A stretch of 64,000 nt of DNA from Sulfitobacter brevis (GCF_900112755.1 NZ_FOMW01000004.1:62001-126000); one strand, 5' to 3'. Positions 9,134-16,453 are shown, counted from the stretch's first letter. Program-made: numbers and translations. Notes: generated by a model not told the origin, from the sequence alone.

Positions 9134-9490
9134 GTGAAACTTTGTGTTTTTGCCTGCATCGACGACCTGCTCGGCCATGCCAGCGCCACCATGCTTGCCC
9201 GGTTCGTCACGACGCGCAATCTTTCGCCAGGCGATCAATTTTTGACCGAAGCGCAGTACGACATGAAGAAGTCGGTGACAGGTGATCTGCGCCAAAGTTA
9301 TTTGGCGCTACCACAGCGTGACCCTGCCAATGTCGACATTGCCGATTTTCTAGGGCTGACCACCCAGACCATCAGCCGGACGTTCACCCCGCCGCGCAAA
9401 AGCAAGATCATTGCCATCGACAACAATCATACGGTGATCATTCAGCGCCCGACAGCCCTGAACGGCTTGGCGCGGGGCGATGCCCGTTAA
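9134..9490 (+). pseudogene. Remnant of a Crp/Fnr-family (NNR/Dnr-like) regulator
   Basis: Only the C-terminal winged helix is recognisable: VDIADFLGLTTQTISR at about residues 67-82, followed by a strand region KIIAIDNNHTVII and a short tail. The normal sensor barrel is missing, and the first 60 residues do not look like the family. The position after nirK suggests a former NO-responsive regulator of denitrification. The recognition helix has QTISR rather than ETVSR. It could still make a short DNA-binding protein, but a truncated relic is the simpler reading. Confidence 0.6.
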
Positions 9491-9628
9491 CAGCGCTCAT
9501 GCAGCCGAGCTGAGATAAAGGCGCCGGGAACCACATCCTCTGCGGCCTTGGCGCGCGTGGTTAATATCCCGCCGGAGATAGAGCCTCCCGGCCCAGAAGG
9601 CAGGTCATACCAGCCATGTTGATATTTA

Positions 9629-9642
9629 TTGACCGGGATCAA
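9629..9642. promoter_or_regulatory. FNR-type box ahead of the universal stress gene
   Basis: TTGACCGGGATCAA, one position off the perfect dyad. It lies 69 bases before the usp start in a 220-base gene-free stretch, spacing typical for activation by FnrL or an NNR-like protein. Confidence 0.78.
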
Positions 9643-9710
9643 TTAGGCTGGCCGCAGACCCTGCTAACCTAGCCCCATGCCAAACCAAGCGGATAAAGAG
9701 GAACGCGACC

Positions 9711-10550
9711 ATGGGTATCAAGACAATAATGGTCTGTCTGACCACGCCGGAGAACACTGAAACGCTCCTGAAGGTTGCCGTCCCAATGGCGCGCAAACAT
9801 AGCGCGCATCTGGTGGGCTTTCATACAATCGAAGCCTTGCTGGTCTATCCCGGCATCGCCATGCACATCCCTGAAACAACCTTCGCGGCCTTTAACGACA
9901 GCCAGAAAAAGGAATCCGAAGCGATCAAGGAGATCTTTACCAAACACACCAAAAACGAAGACTTCGTAAGCGAATTTCGCCTGATCCGCGCCGAGGCAGT
10001 TTCCGCCAACGAGCGGATGGTCGAAAGCGCCCGCGCCGCTGACCTTGTGATCATGGCGCATGAGGACCGCGAGAATGACCGTGTTGATCAACGCCATGCG
10101 CAGGTTGAGGTGATCCGCGAAAGCGGGCGGCCCGTGATCGTCGTGCCATTGGGCTATGACGGCCCCGAGATCGGAGCCAATATGCTGCTTGGTTGGAGCG
10201 ACACCAGAGAAGCGGCGCGTGCTGCCCATGATATGCTGGGGGTCGCCGATGCGGGCGCAAATCTGACCGTTTTGCGTGTCGGCACCGCGCCAAAGGACCC
10301 GATGACCGATGGTGACGCTTTAGACATCGTGACGATGTTTGCACGGCACGGACTGAAAACCACTTTGGAATACCGCAATACCGAAGGGCACAGCATTGCC
10401 GACGTGCTCAACAAGGCGGCATTTGAAAAAGGCGCGGACTTGATTGTCACTGGCGCTTTTGGCCACTCGCGGACGTATGATTTTGTCCTCGGCGCCACGT
10501 CCTACGCGCTGCTGCGGGATCAAAAACTGCCTGTGTTGTTCAGTAAGTAA
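9711..10550 (+). CDS. Tandem UspA-domain universal stress protein
   Basis: Cytoplasmic protein of 279 residues with two UspA folds. The first begins GIKTIMVCL and the second, after about residue 155, ends with GAFGHSRTYDFVLGATS, which matches the G-2x-G-9x-G-S/T ATP-binding pattern. Such tandem Usp proteins are often part of anaerobic regulons in this group, and an FNR-type box stands directly upstream. Convergent with cbpM across a hairpin. The exact ligand is not known. Confidence 0.88.
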   Translation: MGIKTIMVCLTTPENTETLLKVAVPMARKHSAHLVGFHTIEALLVYPGIAMHIPETTFAAFNDSQKKESEAIKEIFTKHTKNEDFVSEFRLIRAEAVSANERMVESARAADLVIMAHEDRENDRVDQRHAQVEVIRESGRPVIVVPLGYDGPEIGANMLLGWSDTREAARAAHDMLGVADAGANLTVLRVGTAPKDPMTDGDALDIVTMFARHGLKTTLEYRNTEGHSIADVLNKAAFEKGADLIVTGAFGHSRTYDFVLGATSYALLRDQKLPVLFSK

Positions 10551-10564
10551 CAGCGCGACACGTT

Positions 10565-10592
10565 GCCGGACCAGTTCAGTGATTGGTCCGGC
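10565..10592. terminator. Hairpin between convergent usp and cbpM
   Basis: Nine-base perfect stem GCCGGACCA / TGGTCCGGC around a 10-base loop, 14 bases after the usp stop. No long T run follows, so it is a candidate terminator only. Confidence 0.5.
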
Positions 10593-10645
10593 AGAAGTCG
10601 CGCGCGGGCGCGCCCTTCCCGTTACAGGCGGTTCGGACACCGCGC

Positions 10646-10945
10646 TTAAAGCGCCTCATGTTGCGCCAGTCGGCGCAGGATATGATCGCGCTCTTCCAGC
10701 AGCTCCAGCACGAGCGCGACGCCTGCTGTGTTGATGCCAAGGTCCCGCTTGAGCCTTTGGGCCTTTTTAGCCCGCGCAATGCTGGCTCCGACAAAGCGCC
10801 AGTTGCCGCGGGAGCTGCCCACGGGCTCCAACACTCCGTAATCCACCAGCTCTATTACCCAAGTCTCCTCGGCCTGACAAAAGCGGCACAGATCCTGCAA
10901 AGACAGGGCATCAACGATATCGCTGTGCGATCTGGTCTGTTTCAT
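10646..10945 (-). CDS. cbpM: Chaperone modulator CbpM
   Basis: Protein of 99 residues with a MerR-like N-terminal helix-turn-helix region (LQDLCRFCQAEETWVIELVDYGVLEP) and a C-terminal coiled helix. This is the CbpM family, which binds CbpA and blocks its DnaJ activity. Its start overlaps the end of cbpA by four bases, the usual cbpAM arrangement. A small MerR-like transcription regulator is the only other reading, and the pairing with cbpA makes that unlikely. Confidence 0.88.
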   Translation of the reverse strand: MKQTRSHSDIVDALSLQDLCRFCQAEETWVIELVDYGVLEPVGSSRGNWRFVGASIARAKKAQRLKRDLGINTAGVALVLELLEERDHILRRLAQHEAL

Positions 10946-11877
10946 CTCCCGTTCCCTCCAAGATGGGCGCGCGGATCAAACGGCATTTTCTCGGCCATCT
11001 GCTCAAAGAAAGCACGCGCCTGTTCGGTTGTGACCTTTGGATTGACGATCTTCAGGGTGGCATAGATATCGCCCGCCGGTGCACCGGGCAGCCCCTTTCC
11101 CTTGAGGCGCATTTTCTGGCCGGACCGCGCATTTTCAGGGATACGCAGATCGACCTTGCCGCCCGGTATGGGCATGACCACATGAGCGCCGAGAGCGGCC
11201 TCCCATGGCGCGATCGGCAAATCCAGATAGAGGTCTTTGCCGTCCGGCCGATAGACGGGATGTGGCGCAAAGACGACCTCGAGAAACAGATCACCCGCAC
11301 CACCGCTGCCCTGCCCGCCTTGACCTGCAAGCCTGATATGCTGGCCCTGAGCGATGCCTTTTAGCACCTTCACGGAGATTTTTCGGTCCTGCTGGGACAC
11401 TGTGCCATTGGGGCCGACAACGGGCGTTCGCAGACTCAGTGTGCGTTCACCGCCGAGATAGGCCTCCTCAATCGAGATCTCGATACGCCCGTGGCTATCA
11501 GCGCCCTGCTGGGGCCGCATTCGCGCCGATTGCCCCCCTTCGCGGCGAAACAGCGTCTCGAAGAAATCGCTGAAATCCGCTTCGCCTTGCGGGCCGCCGT
11601 CCGAGAAGGAATAATTACTGTCCCAGTCCGGCGGGGGCCGAAAACCGCCCTGCGCTTGGGGAGGTTCTTTCCCCAGCTGATCATAGGCCGCGCGGCGCTC
11701 GGGGTCTTTTAGAACCTCATAGGCCTCGTTCACTTCTTTAAATTTTGCCTCGGTCCCCGCATCTGTGTTAATATCAGGGTGATACTTGCGCGCCGCTTTG
11801 CGGAACGCTTTCTTGATGTCGTCCGCGCTCGCCTCTCGGGCCAGACCCAACGCCTTATAGTAATCTTTGAATTCCAT
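10942..11877 (-). CDS. cbpA: DnaJ-type co-chaperone CbpA
   Basis: Cytosolic DnaJ homologue that stimulates DnaK. The J domain occupies residues 1-65 with HPD at 33-35. A glycine/phenylalanine-rich linker follows, and then the two DnaJ C-terminal beta domains; there is no zinc finger, which separates CbpA from DnaJ. The ATG at 11877 gives the usual MEFKDYY beginning; an in-frame TTG at 11892 would add five residues. A perfect FNR box stands about 60 bases upstream, so expression is probably raised under low oxygen. Confidence 0.92.
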   Translation of the reverse strand: MEFKDYYKALGLAREASADDIKKAFRKAARKYHPDINTDAGTEAKFKEVNEAYEVLKDPERRAAYDQLGKEPPQAQGGFRPPPDWDSNYSFSDGGPQGEADFSDFFETLFRREGGQSARMRPQQGADSHGRIEISIEEAYLGGERTLSLRTPVVGPNGTVSQQDRKISVKVLKGIAQGQHIRLAGQGGQGSGGAGDLFLEVVFAPHPVYRPDGKDLYLDLPIAPWEAALGAHVVMPIPGGKVDLRIPENARSGQKMRLKGKGLPGAPAGDIYATLKIVNPKVTTEQARAFFEQMAEKMPFDPRAHLGGNGR

Positions 11878-11936
11878 CTGCCGATTGTCCAATCATCCAG
11901 TGTGATCTCAAACTACCACGGAATTTAGGGCCGGCG

Positions 11937-11950
11937 TTGATCTTTATCAA
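11937..11950. promoter_or_regulatory. FNR box proximal to cbpA
   Basis: Perfect dyad TTGATCTTTATCAA. It is 60 bases ahead of the cbpA ATG on the minus strand, where an activator would sit next to RNA polymerase. It forms a pair with the box at 11992, 55 bases away centre to centre. Confidence 0.85.
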
Positions 11951-11991
11951 ACCGGGCTGCCTAATATTGCCCGGCAACACCTGCGAAGGTG

Positions 11992-12005
11992 TTGACCTGC
12001 ATCAA
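11992..12005. promoter_or_regulatory. FNR-type box proximal to the SpoIIAA-like gene
   Basis: TTGACCTGCATCAA, 58 bases before the start of the gene at 12063 on the plus strand. With the neighbouring box it gives each divergent gene its own site. Confidence 0.8.
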
Positions 12006-12062
12006 TAACCGCAGCCGTTAAACTGCGCATAATTTTCAGCATCAAACAGAAGGATAGAGAAA

Positions 12063-12476
12063 ATGCTGAACGTATCGAAACCATCAACCGACCGTGTCGA
12101 CATCAGCTTATCCGGTGCTCTGGATGCAGATGAAATGTCCGCAGCGCTCGACGCGATTGTCGAAGTGAGCAAAGACATCGTCCACGGCAAGCTCTTCTAC
12201 CGGATCAGTGATTTTGCGATGCCGACCTTGGGCGCAATGGCGATTGAATTGCAGCGCATGCCGCAACTACTGCCGCTGATCAAAAAGTTCGACAGATGTG
12301 CCGTGCTCTCGGACACGGCGTGGATCCGAATGGCGTCGGAGTTGGAGGGCGCGGTGATCCCGTCCCTGAAGATTAAAAGTTTTGCACTTTCCGATGCTAA
12401 GGCTGCTGAGGCTTGGCTCAATGCCGACGCGCGGCAGGACGATAATGTGCCGGAAGAAGAGAACTTTCCCGTTTAA
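12063..12476 (+). CDS. SpoIIAA-like (STAS-fold) protein of unknown function
   Basis: Protein of 137 residues resembling the SpoIIAA-like/STAS family: an alternating strand-helix pattern with LSGALDADEMSAALDAI near the start, a central GKLFYRISDF strand, and a C-terminal helix with the AEAWL end typical of these proteins. No catalytic motif is seen. Its promoter has an FNR-type box and is divergent from cbpA, so a role in low-oxygen stress or lipid/anion binding is possible, but this is inference from context. Confidence 0.72.
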   Translation: MLNVSKPSTDRVDISLSGALDADEMSAALDAIVEVSKDIVHGKLFYRISDFAMPTLGAMAIELQRMPQLLPLIKKFDRCAVLSDTAWIRMASELEGAVIPSLKIKSFALSDAKAAEAWLNADARQDDNVPEEENFPV

Positions 12477-12516
12477 GGCACCGTAAAGATCATGACCCGC
12501 ATACACCGCCGTCACC

Positions 12517-12660
12517 TCACGCGCTCTGCAAAACCCAATCCGCCATCGCAGGTAAGAGTTGATCCAGCACCGCCTGAAACGCGGATACGATCGCTGTAGG
12601 GCTATCATTCGCCGTGTGCGCCGCTTGTTCAAAGTTGCGCGTGCTGATTACCCGACCGCC
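12517..12660 (-). pseudogene. C-terminal relic of an ABC-transport auxiliary lipoprotein (PqiC-like)
   Basis: A frame of about 48 residues ends ...FQAVLDQLLPAMADWVLQSA, and contains VISTRNFEQAA, the strand-helix pattern at the end of PqiC/MlaD-partner lipoproteins. No signal peptide or front part is present. It overlaps the end of the MCE fragment, so a deletion has probably joined the two. Low sequence length limits certainty. Confidence 0.45.
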
Positions 12661-13013
12661 GCGATCTGATTGAGCATTTGCGGGAGGGTGTCGCGCAGGA
12701 TGGTCTGGGCTTCGGTGAACGTCTTTTCAACGCTGTCAATTACTGGGCCGGATGCCATCAGCGCGGCGTCGGCAGATTCAAAGGTGCGCTGCGCCGAGGC
12801 CAAGGCCGTGTTGCCATTCTCCAGTGTTATTGCGACCGCAGCGCCGATGCTGTCCAGCTTGCCCGTGAACAAGGATACCTGGTCTGTCGCATCACCAACG
12901 GTTCGGCTGATCTGCGAGAAATCGGTCATTGCCTGGTCCAGCCGCGATGAGGAGGCATCCAAATTGCGCAAGATGCGGGTGACATAGGCTTGATTTTCAG
13001 GCCCCGTCAGCGC
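12648..13013 (-). pseudogene. C-terminal fragment of an MCE/MlaD-type protein, cut by an IS
   Basis: The open frame continues into the edge of the IS3 element at 13014, so the N-terminal MCE domain is lost. The remaining 120 residues form a long amphipathic helix (ILRNLDASSSRLDQAM, then repeated FTGKLDSIG and NTALASAQRTF), as in the rod part of MlaD/PqiB proteins that bridge the periplasm for lipid transport. It is followed by the lipoprotein relic in the right order. Confidence 0.55.
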
Positions 13014-13079
13014 TGAAATGGTCCGGCAAAACTGGACAGCGTGCTAAGATGTATCCAACCTTGAAGACAGGAAACACCA

Positions 13080-13395
13080 ATGACCATGAGACGCAGTTTT
13101 CCAGACAAGTGCAAAGCTACTGTGGCGCTCGAGACGCTGCGTGGTGACAAGATCGCGCAAGAGATTGCAGCGAAGCACAAGTTTCATCTAATACCGGCAA
13201 GTGTTTGCATGCAAACACTGAGAGGCAACGCAGGTGACGACGTGGAAGCGACAGGCCATTGATGGGCTGACCGGGGTACTTTCCGATAAGGTCCGGCGGG
13301 CCGAAGATAACGAAGCTGAGGTCAAAGAACTTCACGCCAAGATCGGAAAGCTGGCGGTCGAAAACGTTTTTTTGTCACAAGGGCTAAAGCGATGA
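13080..13395 (+). pseudogene. IS3-family transposase OrfA, interrupted
   Basis: Begins MTMRRSFPDKCKATVALETLRG, the helix-turn-helix part of IS3 OrfA. After AKHKFH the frame is broken by a hairpin insertion at 13194-13225. The continuation TTWKRQAIDGLTG and the leucine-zipper end follow in another frame, up to a TGA at 13393. It overlaps orfB in the usual ATGA manner. Confidence 0.85.
13194..13225. repeat. Miniature hairpin insert A in orfA
   Basis: Flank CCGGCA, then a perfect 20-base palindrome AGTGTTTGCATGCAAACACT, then flank GAGAGG. It lies where OrfA should read straight through from AKHKFH to the QVTTWKRQ segment, so it is an insertion. Confidence 0.75.
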
Positions 13396-13574
13396 GCCCG
13401 ACCGAACGCAAGGCGCTGATCAACGCTGACCGCACAGAACTGAGCCTGACCAAGCAGTGCAAGTTGCTGAAGATTAGCCGGTCGTCGCTTTATTTTACGC
13501 CGGTCGGTGTGAATGCTGAGACGCTGGAATTGATGAACGAGATTGATCGGGTCTTCACGAAATACCCGTTCTTT

Positions 13575-13613
13575 CCCTTTCGGGATCATGCTGCGCATAA
13601 CCCTGTCGGGCAG
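13575..13613. repeat. Possible inverted, degenerate miniature hairpin insert D in orfB
   Basis: Reads CCCTTTC, GGGATCATGC, TGC, GCATAACCC, TGTCGG: an imperfect hairpin whose flanks resemble the reverse complement of the CCGGCA / GAGAGG flanks of inserts A-C. It interrupts the usual YPFF-GSRQ stretch of OrfB. The match is weaker than for the other three copies. Confidence 0.45.
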
Positions 13614-13705
13614 TGGGCAGTCGCCAGATCGCAGCTTATTTGCCCAGAAATGGGTTCCATGCAGGTCGGCATCGTGTGCGCCGCTTGATGGGTATCATGC
13701 CTTGG

Positions 13706-13739
13706 CCGGCAGGGCATCGCAAAGCGATGTCCCGAGAGG
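13706..13739. repeat. Miniature hairpin insert B in orfB
   Basis: CCGGCA, stem GGGCATCGC, loop AAA, stem GCGATGTCCC (one extra T), GAGAGG. Its stem sequence is unrelated to that of insert A, while the outer flanks are the same. It shifts the OrfB frame between MGIM and the LQAIYKG part. Confidence 0.75.
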
Positions 13740-13778
13740 GGGCTACAGGCCATCTACAAAGGCCCGAACACCCGCTGC

Positions 13779-13809
13779 CCGGCAGCACATGCAAAGCATG
13801 TGTGAGAGG
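13779..13809. repeat. Miniature hairpin insert C in orfB
   Basis: CCGGCA, stem GCACATGC, loop AAA, stem GCATGTGT, GAGAGG. Same flanks and loop as insert B with a different, self-complementary stem. It lies only 39 bases after insert B and restores the OrfB frame for the KKHPQHR segment. Confidence 0.75.
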
Positions 13810-13906
13810 GGGCAAGAAGCATCCTCAGCATCGCATTTATCCCTACCTGCTGAGAAAGCTGCCGATCACGCGACCCAATCATGTTTGGTGCAGTGACATT
13901 ACTTAC

Positions 13907-13956
13907 ATCCCCCTGCGACGTGGTTTCTTATATCCCCCTGCGACGTGGTTTCTTAT
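13907..13956. repeat. 25-base tandem duplication in orfB
   Basis: Two perfect copies of a 25-base unit beginning ATCCCCCTGCGACG and ending TTTCTTAT. The peptide IPLRRGFLY is thereby encoded twice, and the extra 25 bases shift the frame, which finishes the inactivation of orfB. Confidence 0.92.
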
Positions 13957-14455
13957 ATCTGGTGGCGATCATGGACTGGGCGACGCGCAAGGTGCTGGCA
14001 TGGCGGCTGTCGAACACATTGGATGCCAGCTTTTGTGTCGAGGCAATGAAAGAAGCCATCACAAAATATGGCAAGCCCGAGATAATGAATACCGATCAAG
14101 GATCGCAGTTCACAGGTTCAGCCTGGATCACCACTTTGACTGAGGCTGAAGTCAAAATATCGATGGATGGGCGTGGCCGTTATCTCGACAACATCTTCAT
14201 CGAACGGCTGTGGCGGTCCCTCAAACAGGAGGCCGTATACTTGCATGAATTGCAGGACGGGTTCCAAGCCAAACGCGTTATCAAAGATTGGATCAGCTTC
14301 TACAACATCGAGCGGCCTCACACCGCTCTCGACAAACGATCACCCGACGACGCATTCTTCTCAACAGAACGGACGCAGAAGGCCGCATGAAACCAACCAG
14401 ATTACATCTTAGCTGAGCCGCAAACCTGTCCTAAAAAGCAGGACCGCTTCAGATA

Positions 14456-15046
14456 TCAGTTGCCAATTTCAACCTCAACTCCGATACTTCGTGCGCGGGC
14501 TAGTTTTATAATTTCTTTGCCCAACGCGAGGTCCTCCGCAGCTATTCCGAGTGACTTGAAAATGGTGATTTCCTGTTCGCTCATACGCCCAGGATGGGTT
14601 TTGGCTAAGATGTCTTGCAGTTCGACGATTGGATAATCGATGGCGATGGCCTTCTCCGATCTAGCCAACAGTAATTCTCCACACTCAGTTTCAGCTTGCG
14701 CGCGTGAGTCGACCACAAGCTTAGAAATCGCGACGAGGTCCCCTGCAATTTCCCGAGCTACAGGGCGGCTGGCTCCAACCGCGTTGATATGGGTGCCCGG
14801 CGCTACATTCCTAGCATCGAGAATTGGTGTAGTTGCTCCAGTCACTGTGCAAATCACCTGTGCGTTTCTGGCAGCATCTTCAACTGTTGCAGCATAAGTT
14901 GCTCCTAGCCGCTCGGCGATCTCTACGCCGTTCGAGCGGGACCAGATCACTAATTCAGCGGCTGGGTATAGCCTGCGCATTGCATCTGCATGGCTCCTCG
15001 CTTGTGTTCCGCCACCAAGTATTGCGATGCGTTCCGGACGCGAGCA
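14456..15046 (-). pseudogene. Truncated ornithine cyclodeaminase/mu-crystallin family gene
   Basis: The Rossmann part is intact from RPERIAILGGGTQARSHADAM (with the GGGTQA dinucleotide loop) to a natural stop after GVEVEIGN, but the N-terminal half with substrate residues is missing. At about 15046 the frame meets a cyclase fragment in another frame. Family members include ornithine cyclodeaminase, alanine dehydrogenase-like and iminosuccinate reductase enzymes; which one this was cannot be told. Confidence 0.75.
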
Positions 15047-15050
15047 GCCG

Positions 15051-15560
15051 CATCCAACGTCGCCCAGGCAGATCGGATAAAGGGGTCGTGATCAAATGGG
15101 CCACACGGACCTTAGCCTCTTCGGTCAGTTCTGCGATCTCATAAAGTGTGCGCCGTGCCGATGCGCCCCGGATACTGACGCGGAGGAAATCAGGCGATAT
15201 GACGTCGCCCTGAACCTCGGCGAAAAGCTCTTCGTTGGTCAACAAATTGTTTCCGGCTTCTTTGTTGGCCTGTTCGACCCGGCTAGCGATGTTCGCCACG
15301 TCTCCGACGACCGTGAGCCGATCTACCCCCGGTGGTCCTAAGGCACCGATGAGCGCCTCACCGTAATGCAAGCCAATGCGGCCGGAAAAGTCGATCCCGT
15401 ATAGCCGACGCATGACCGGACGGGCAAGGTCGACTGCCGCAAGAATTTCGAGGGCTGCGGCCACGGCGCGCAGCGCGCAGGCCTCCACGCCCTGCACGCC
15501 GAAGACGGCAAGGAAACCGTCCCCGATTGTCTTATCGAAATAACCGCAACATGTTGGTCT
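15051..15560 (-). pseudogene. Fragment of a class III adenylate/guanylate cyclase
   Basis: About 170 residues of a cyclase catalytic domain: FDKTIGDGFLAVFG (metal and substrate strand), SGRIGLHYGEALIGALG, and LTVVGDVANIASRVEQA. The N-terminal sensor part and the first metal-binding strand are absent, replaced by an IS orfA fragment. The 3' side runs into the cyclodeaminase fragment. It is clearly a broken gene. Confidence 0.75.
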
Positions 15561-15771
15561 GGCGCGCAGCAATCACCTCTTTTGTCACGCCAGCCCGCAT
15601 GCCGCTGTCTTTCTCAGCCTGCTTGACCCATTCGCTCAAAGTCTGGGGAATACAGCCGATCTTGGGTGCAATGACCGCAATCGCGCCCGCCTGCGTTTCG
15701 TATGAACCTTGATGCTCAAACACCATCCGGACCGCAGGTGCCCGGACCTCTGGCGAGTAGCGATTTGCCAT
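15532..15771 (-). pseudogene. IS3-family transposase OrfA fragment
   Basis: MANRYSPEVRAPAVRMVFEH and IGCIPQTLSEWVKQAEKDSG are typical of the N-terminal helix-turn-helix of an IS3-group OrfA, different from the copy at 13080. After GVTKE the frame leaves the family and runs into the cyclase fragment, ending at a stop at 15532. Confidence 0.75.
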
Positions 15772-15840
15772 TTCGCTTTTTTGTCGGAGACCATCTTCCT
15801 TACTTAAGTTGATGGTCTCCGAAAAACTCCGGGCGATTCA
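15560..15840 (-). mobile_element. Left-end remnant of a second IS3-family element
   Basis: A plausible terminal repeat TGAATCGCCCGGAG reads inward from 15840. The inner inverted pair GGAGACCATC / GATGGTCTCC and an orfA start follow. Everything after the first third of orfA is missing. Confidence 0.65.
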
Positions 15841-15852
15841 GGAAGACACAAT

Positions 15853-15951
15853 ATGATTGCTTACGTCACTGTTGGAGCAGAAGACATCGCACAAGCAGAA
15901 CGCTTCTACTCGGCGTTCCTCCCAGTCTCCCTAAATTCACAAGGAAATTGA
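15853..15951 (+). pseudogene. N-terminal fragment of a VOC/glyoxalase family protein
   Basis: A 32-codon frame MIAYVTVGAEDIAQAERFYS is the first strand-helix of a VOC-fold protein, then stops early at a TGA. It starts 13 bases after the IS end, so the IS landed next to it or a deletion removed the rest. Confidence 0.6.
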
Positions 15952-16027
15952 TTCAGGGGCGGACCTTTAAATCAAAAACAATTTTTAAACAGAATTCGCC
16001 CTCTCTGAGGGGTGGAACTACAGCCTA

Positions 16028-16453
16028 TCAGCCACCGTCCGCGACAAAACCAGCCTTCTCGATCGCTGAAATTGCGCAGGCCTCGTCGTTGTCTGAACTA
16101 TCGCCTGTAACGCCAACCGCTCCAACAATGACACCATCCTTTTTTATCAAGACGCCGCCGGCAACCGGCACCAATGAGCCTTGCGAAAGCGCGTTCATTG
16201 CTTGAATGAAGAACGGTTCCGCCTTGGCCCTTTCGAATAGCGCACGCGATCCCAGCCCCATCGCCACTGCACCGCGCGCTTTGCCTCGAGCAATTTCCGG
16301 CCTCAAATTACTGGTGCCGTTCTCTCTTGAGAGCGCCACCAGATACCCTCCGCTGTCCAGAACAGCGATCGTCAACGGCTTCAGCCCGTTCGTTTTGCGC
16401 CAATCGAGGCAATGTTTTACGATGGCTTGCGCCTGATCAAGGCTGACGTTCAT
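16028..16453 (-). CDS. GlcG/HbpS-family (DUF336) protein
   Basis: Protein of 141 residues with the GlcG/HbpS fold: start with MNVSLDQAQAIVKHCLDW, central LTIAVLDSGGYLVALSREN, and VAGGVLIKKDGVIVGAVGVTG with the conserved DxxC end (DNDEACAISAIEKAGF). Members bind heme or cobalamin, or occur in glycolate and other hydroxy-acid operons. It lies about 100 bases after the CoA-transferase on the same strand and may belong to that operon. No signal peptide is seen. Confidence 0.82.
   Translation of the reverse strand: MNVSLDQAQAIVKHCLDWRKTNGLKPLTIAVLDSGGYLVALSRENGTSNLRPEIARGKARGAVAMGLGSRALFERAKAEPFFIQAMNALSQGSLVPVAGGVLIKKDGVIVGAVGVTGDSSDNDEACAISAIEKAGFVADGG

Larger units (their letters stand above)
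13392..14390 (+). pseudogene. IS3-family transposase OrfB (DDE integrase), interrupted
   Basis: Fragments of an rve-type integrase in different frames. The front is MSPTERKALINADRTELS. The middle has SRQIAAYLPRNGFHAGRHRV and HPQHRIYPYLLRKLPITRPN. The end contains FLYLVAIMDWATRKVLAW, NTDQGSQFTG and the last acidic part RYLDNIFIERLWRSLKQE. Three hairpin-like insertions (13575-13613, 13706-13739, 13779-13809) and a 25-base duplication (13907-13956) break the frame. It cannot make an active transposase without frameshifting. Confidence 0.87.
13014..14451 (+). mobile_element. Decayed IS3-family insertion sequence
   Basis: The ends are imperfect inverted repeats: TGAAATGGTCCGGC at 13014 matches TGAAGCGGTCCTGC read inward from 14451, and GGACAG and GCTAAGATGTA recur further in at both sides. 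It carries the usual overlapping orfA and orfB. The left and right flanks lack a matching direct repeat, so it probably sits at a rearrangement junction. Both genes are broken by small hairpin insertions and one tandem duplication. Confidence 0.85.

Noticed and set aside
9101..9295. Minus-strand 64-codon frame ending KAVAM beside nirK
   Set aside because: The tail looks protein-like, but it is short, has no start signal, and overlaps the regulator remnant; kept only as a comment.
13194..13225. CRISPR-like repeat
   Set aside because: Only the short flanks are constant, spacing is irregular, copies lie inside transposase genes and no cas genes are near.
15051..15572. A functional 205-residue cyclase
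   Set aside because: The first metal-binding strand is missing and the N-terminus is derived from IS sequence in another frame.
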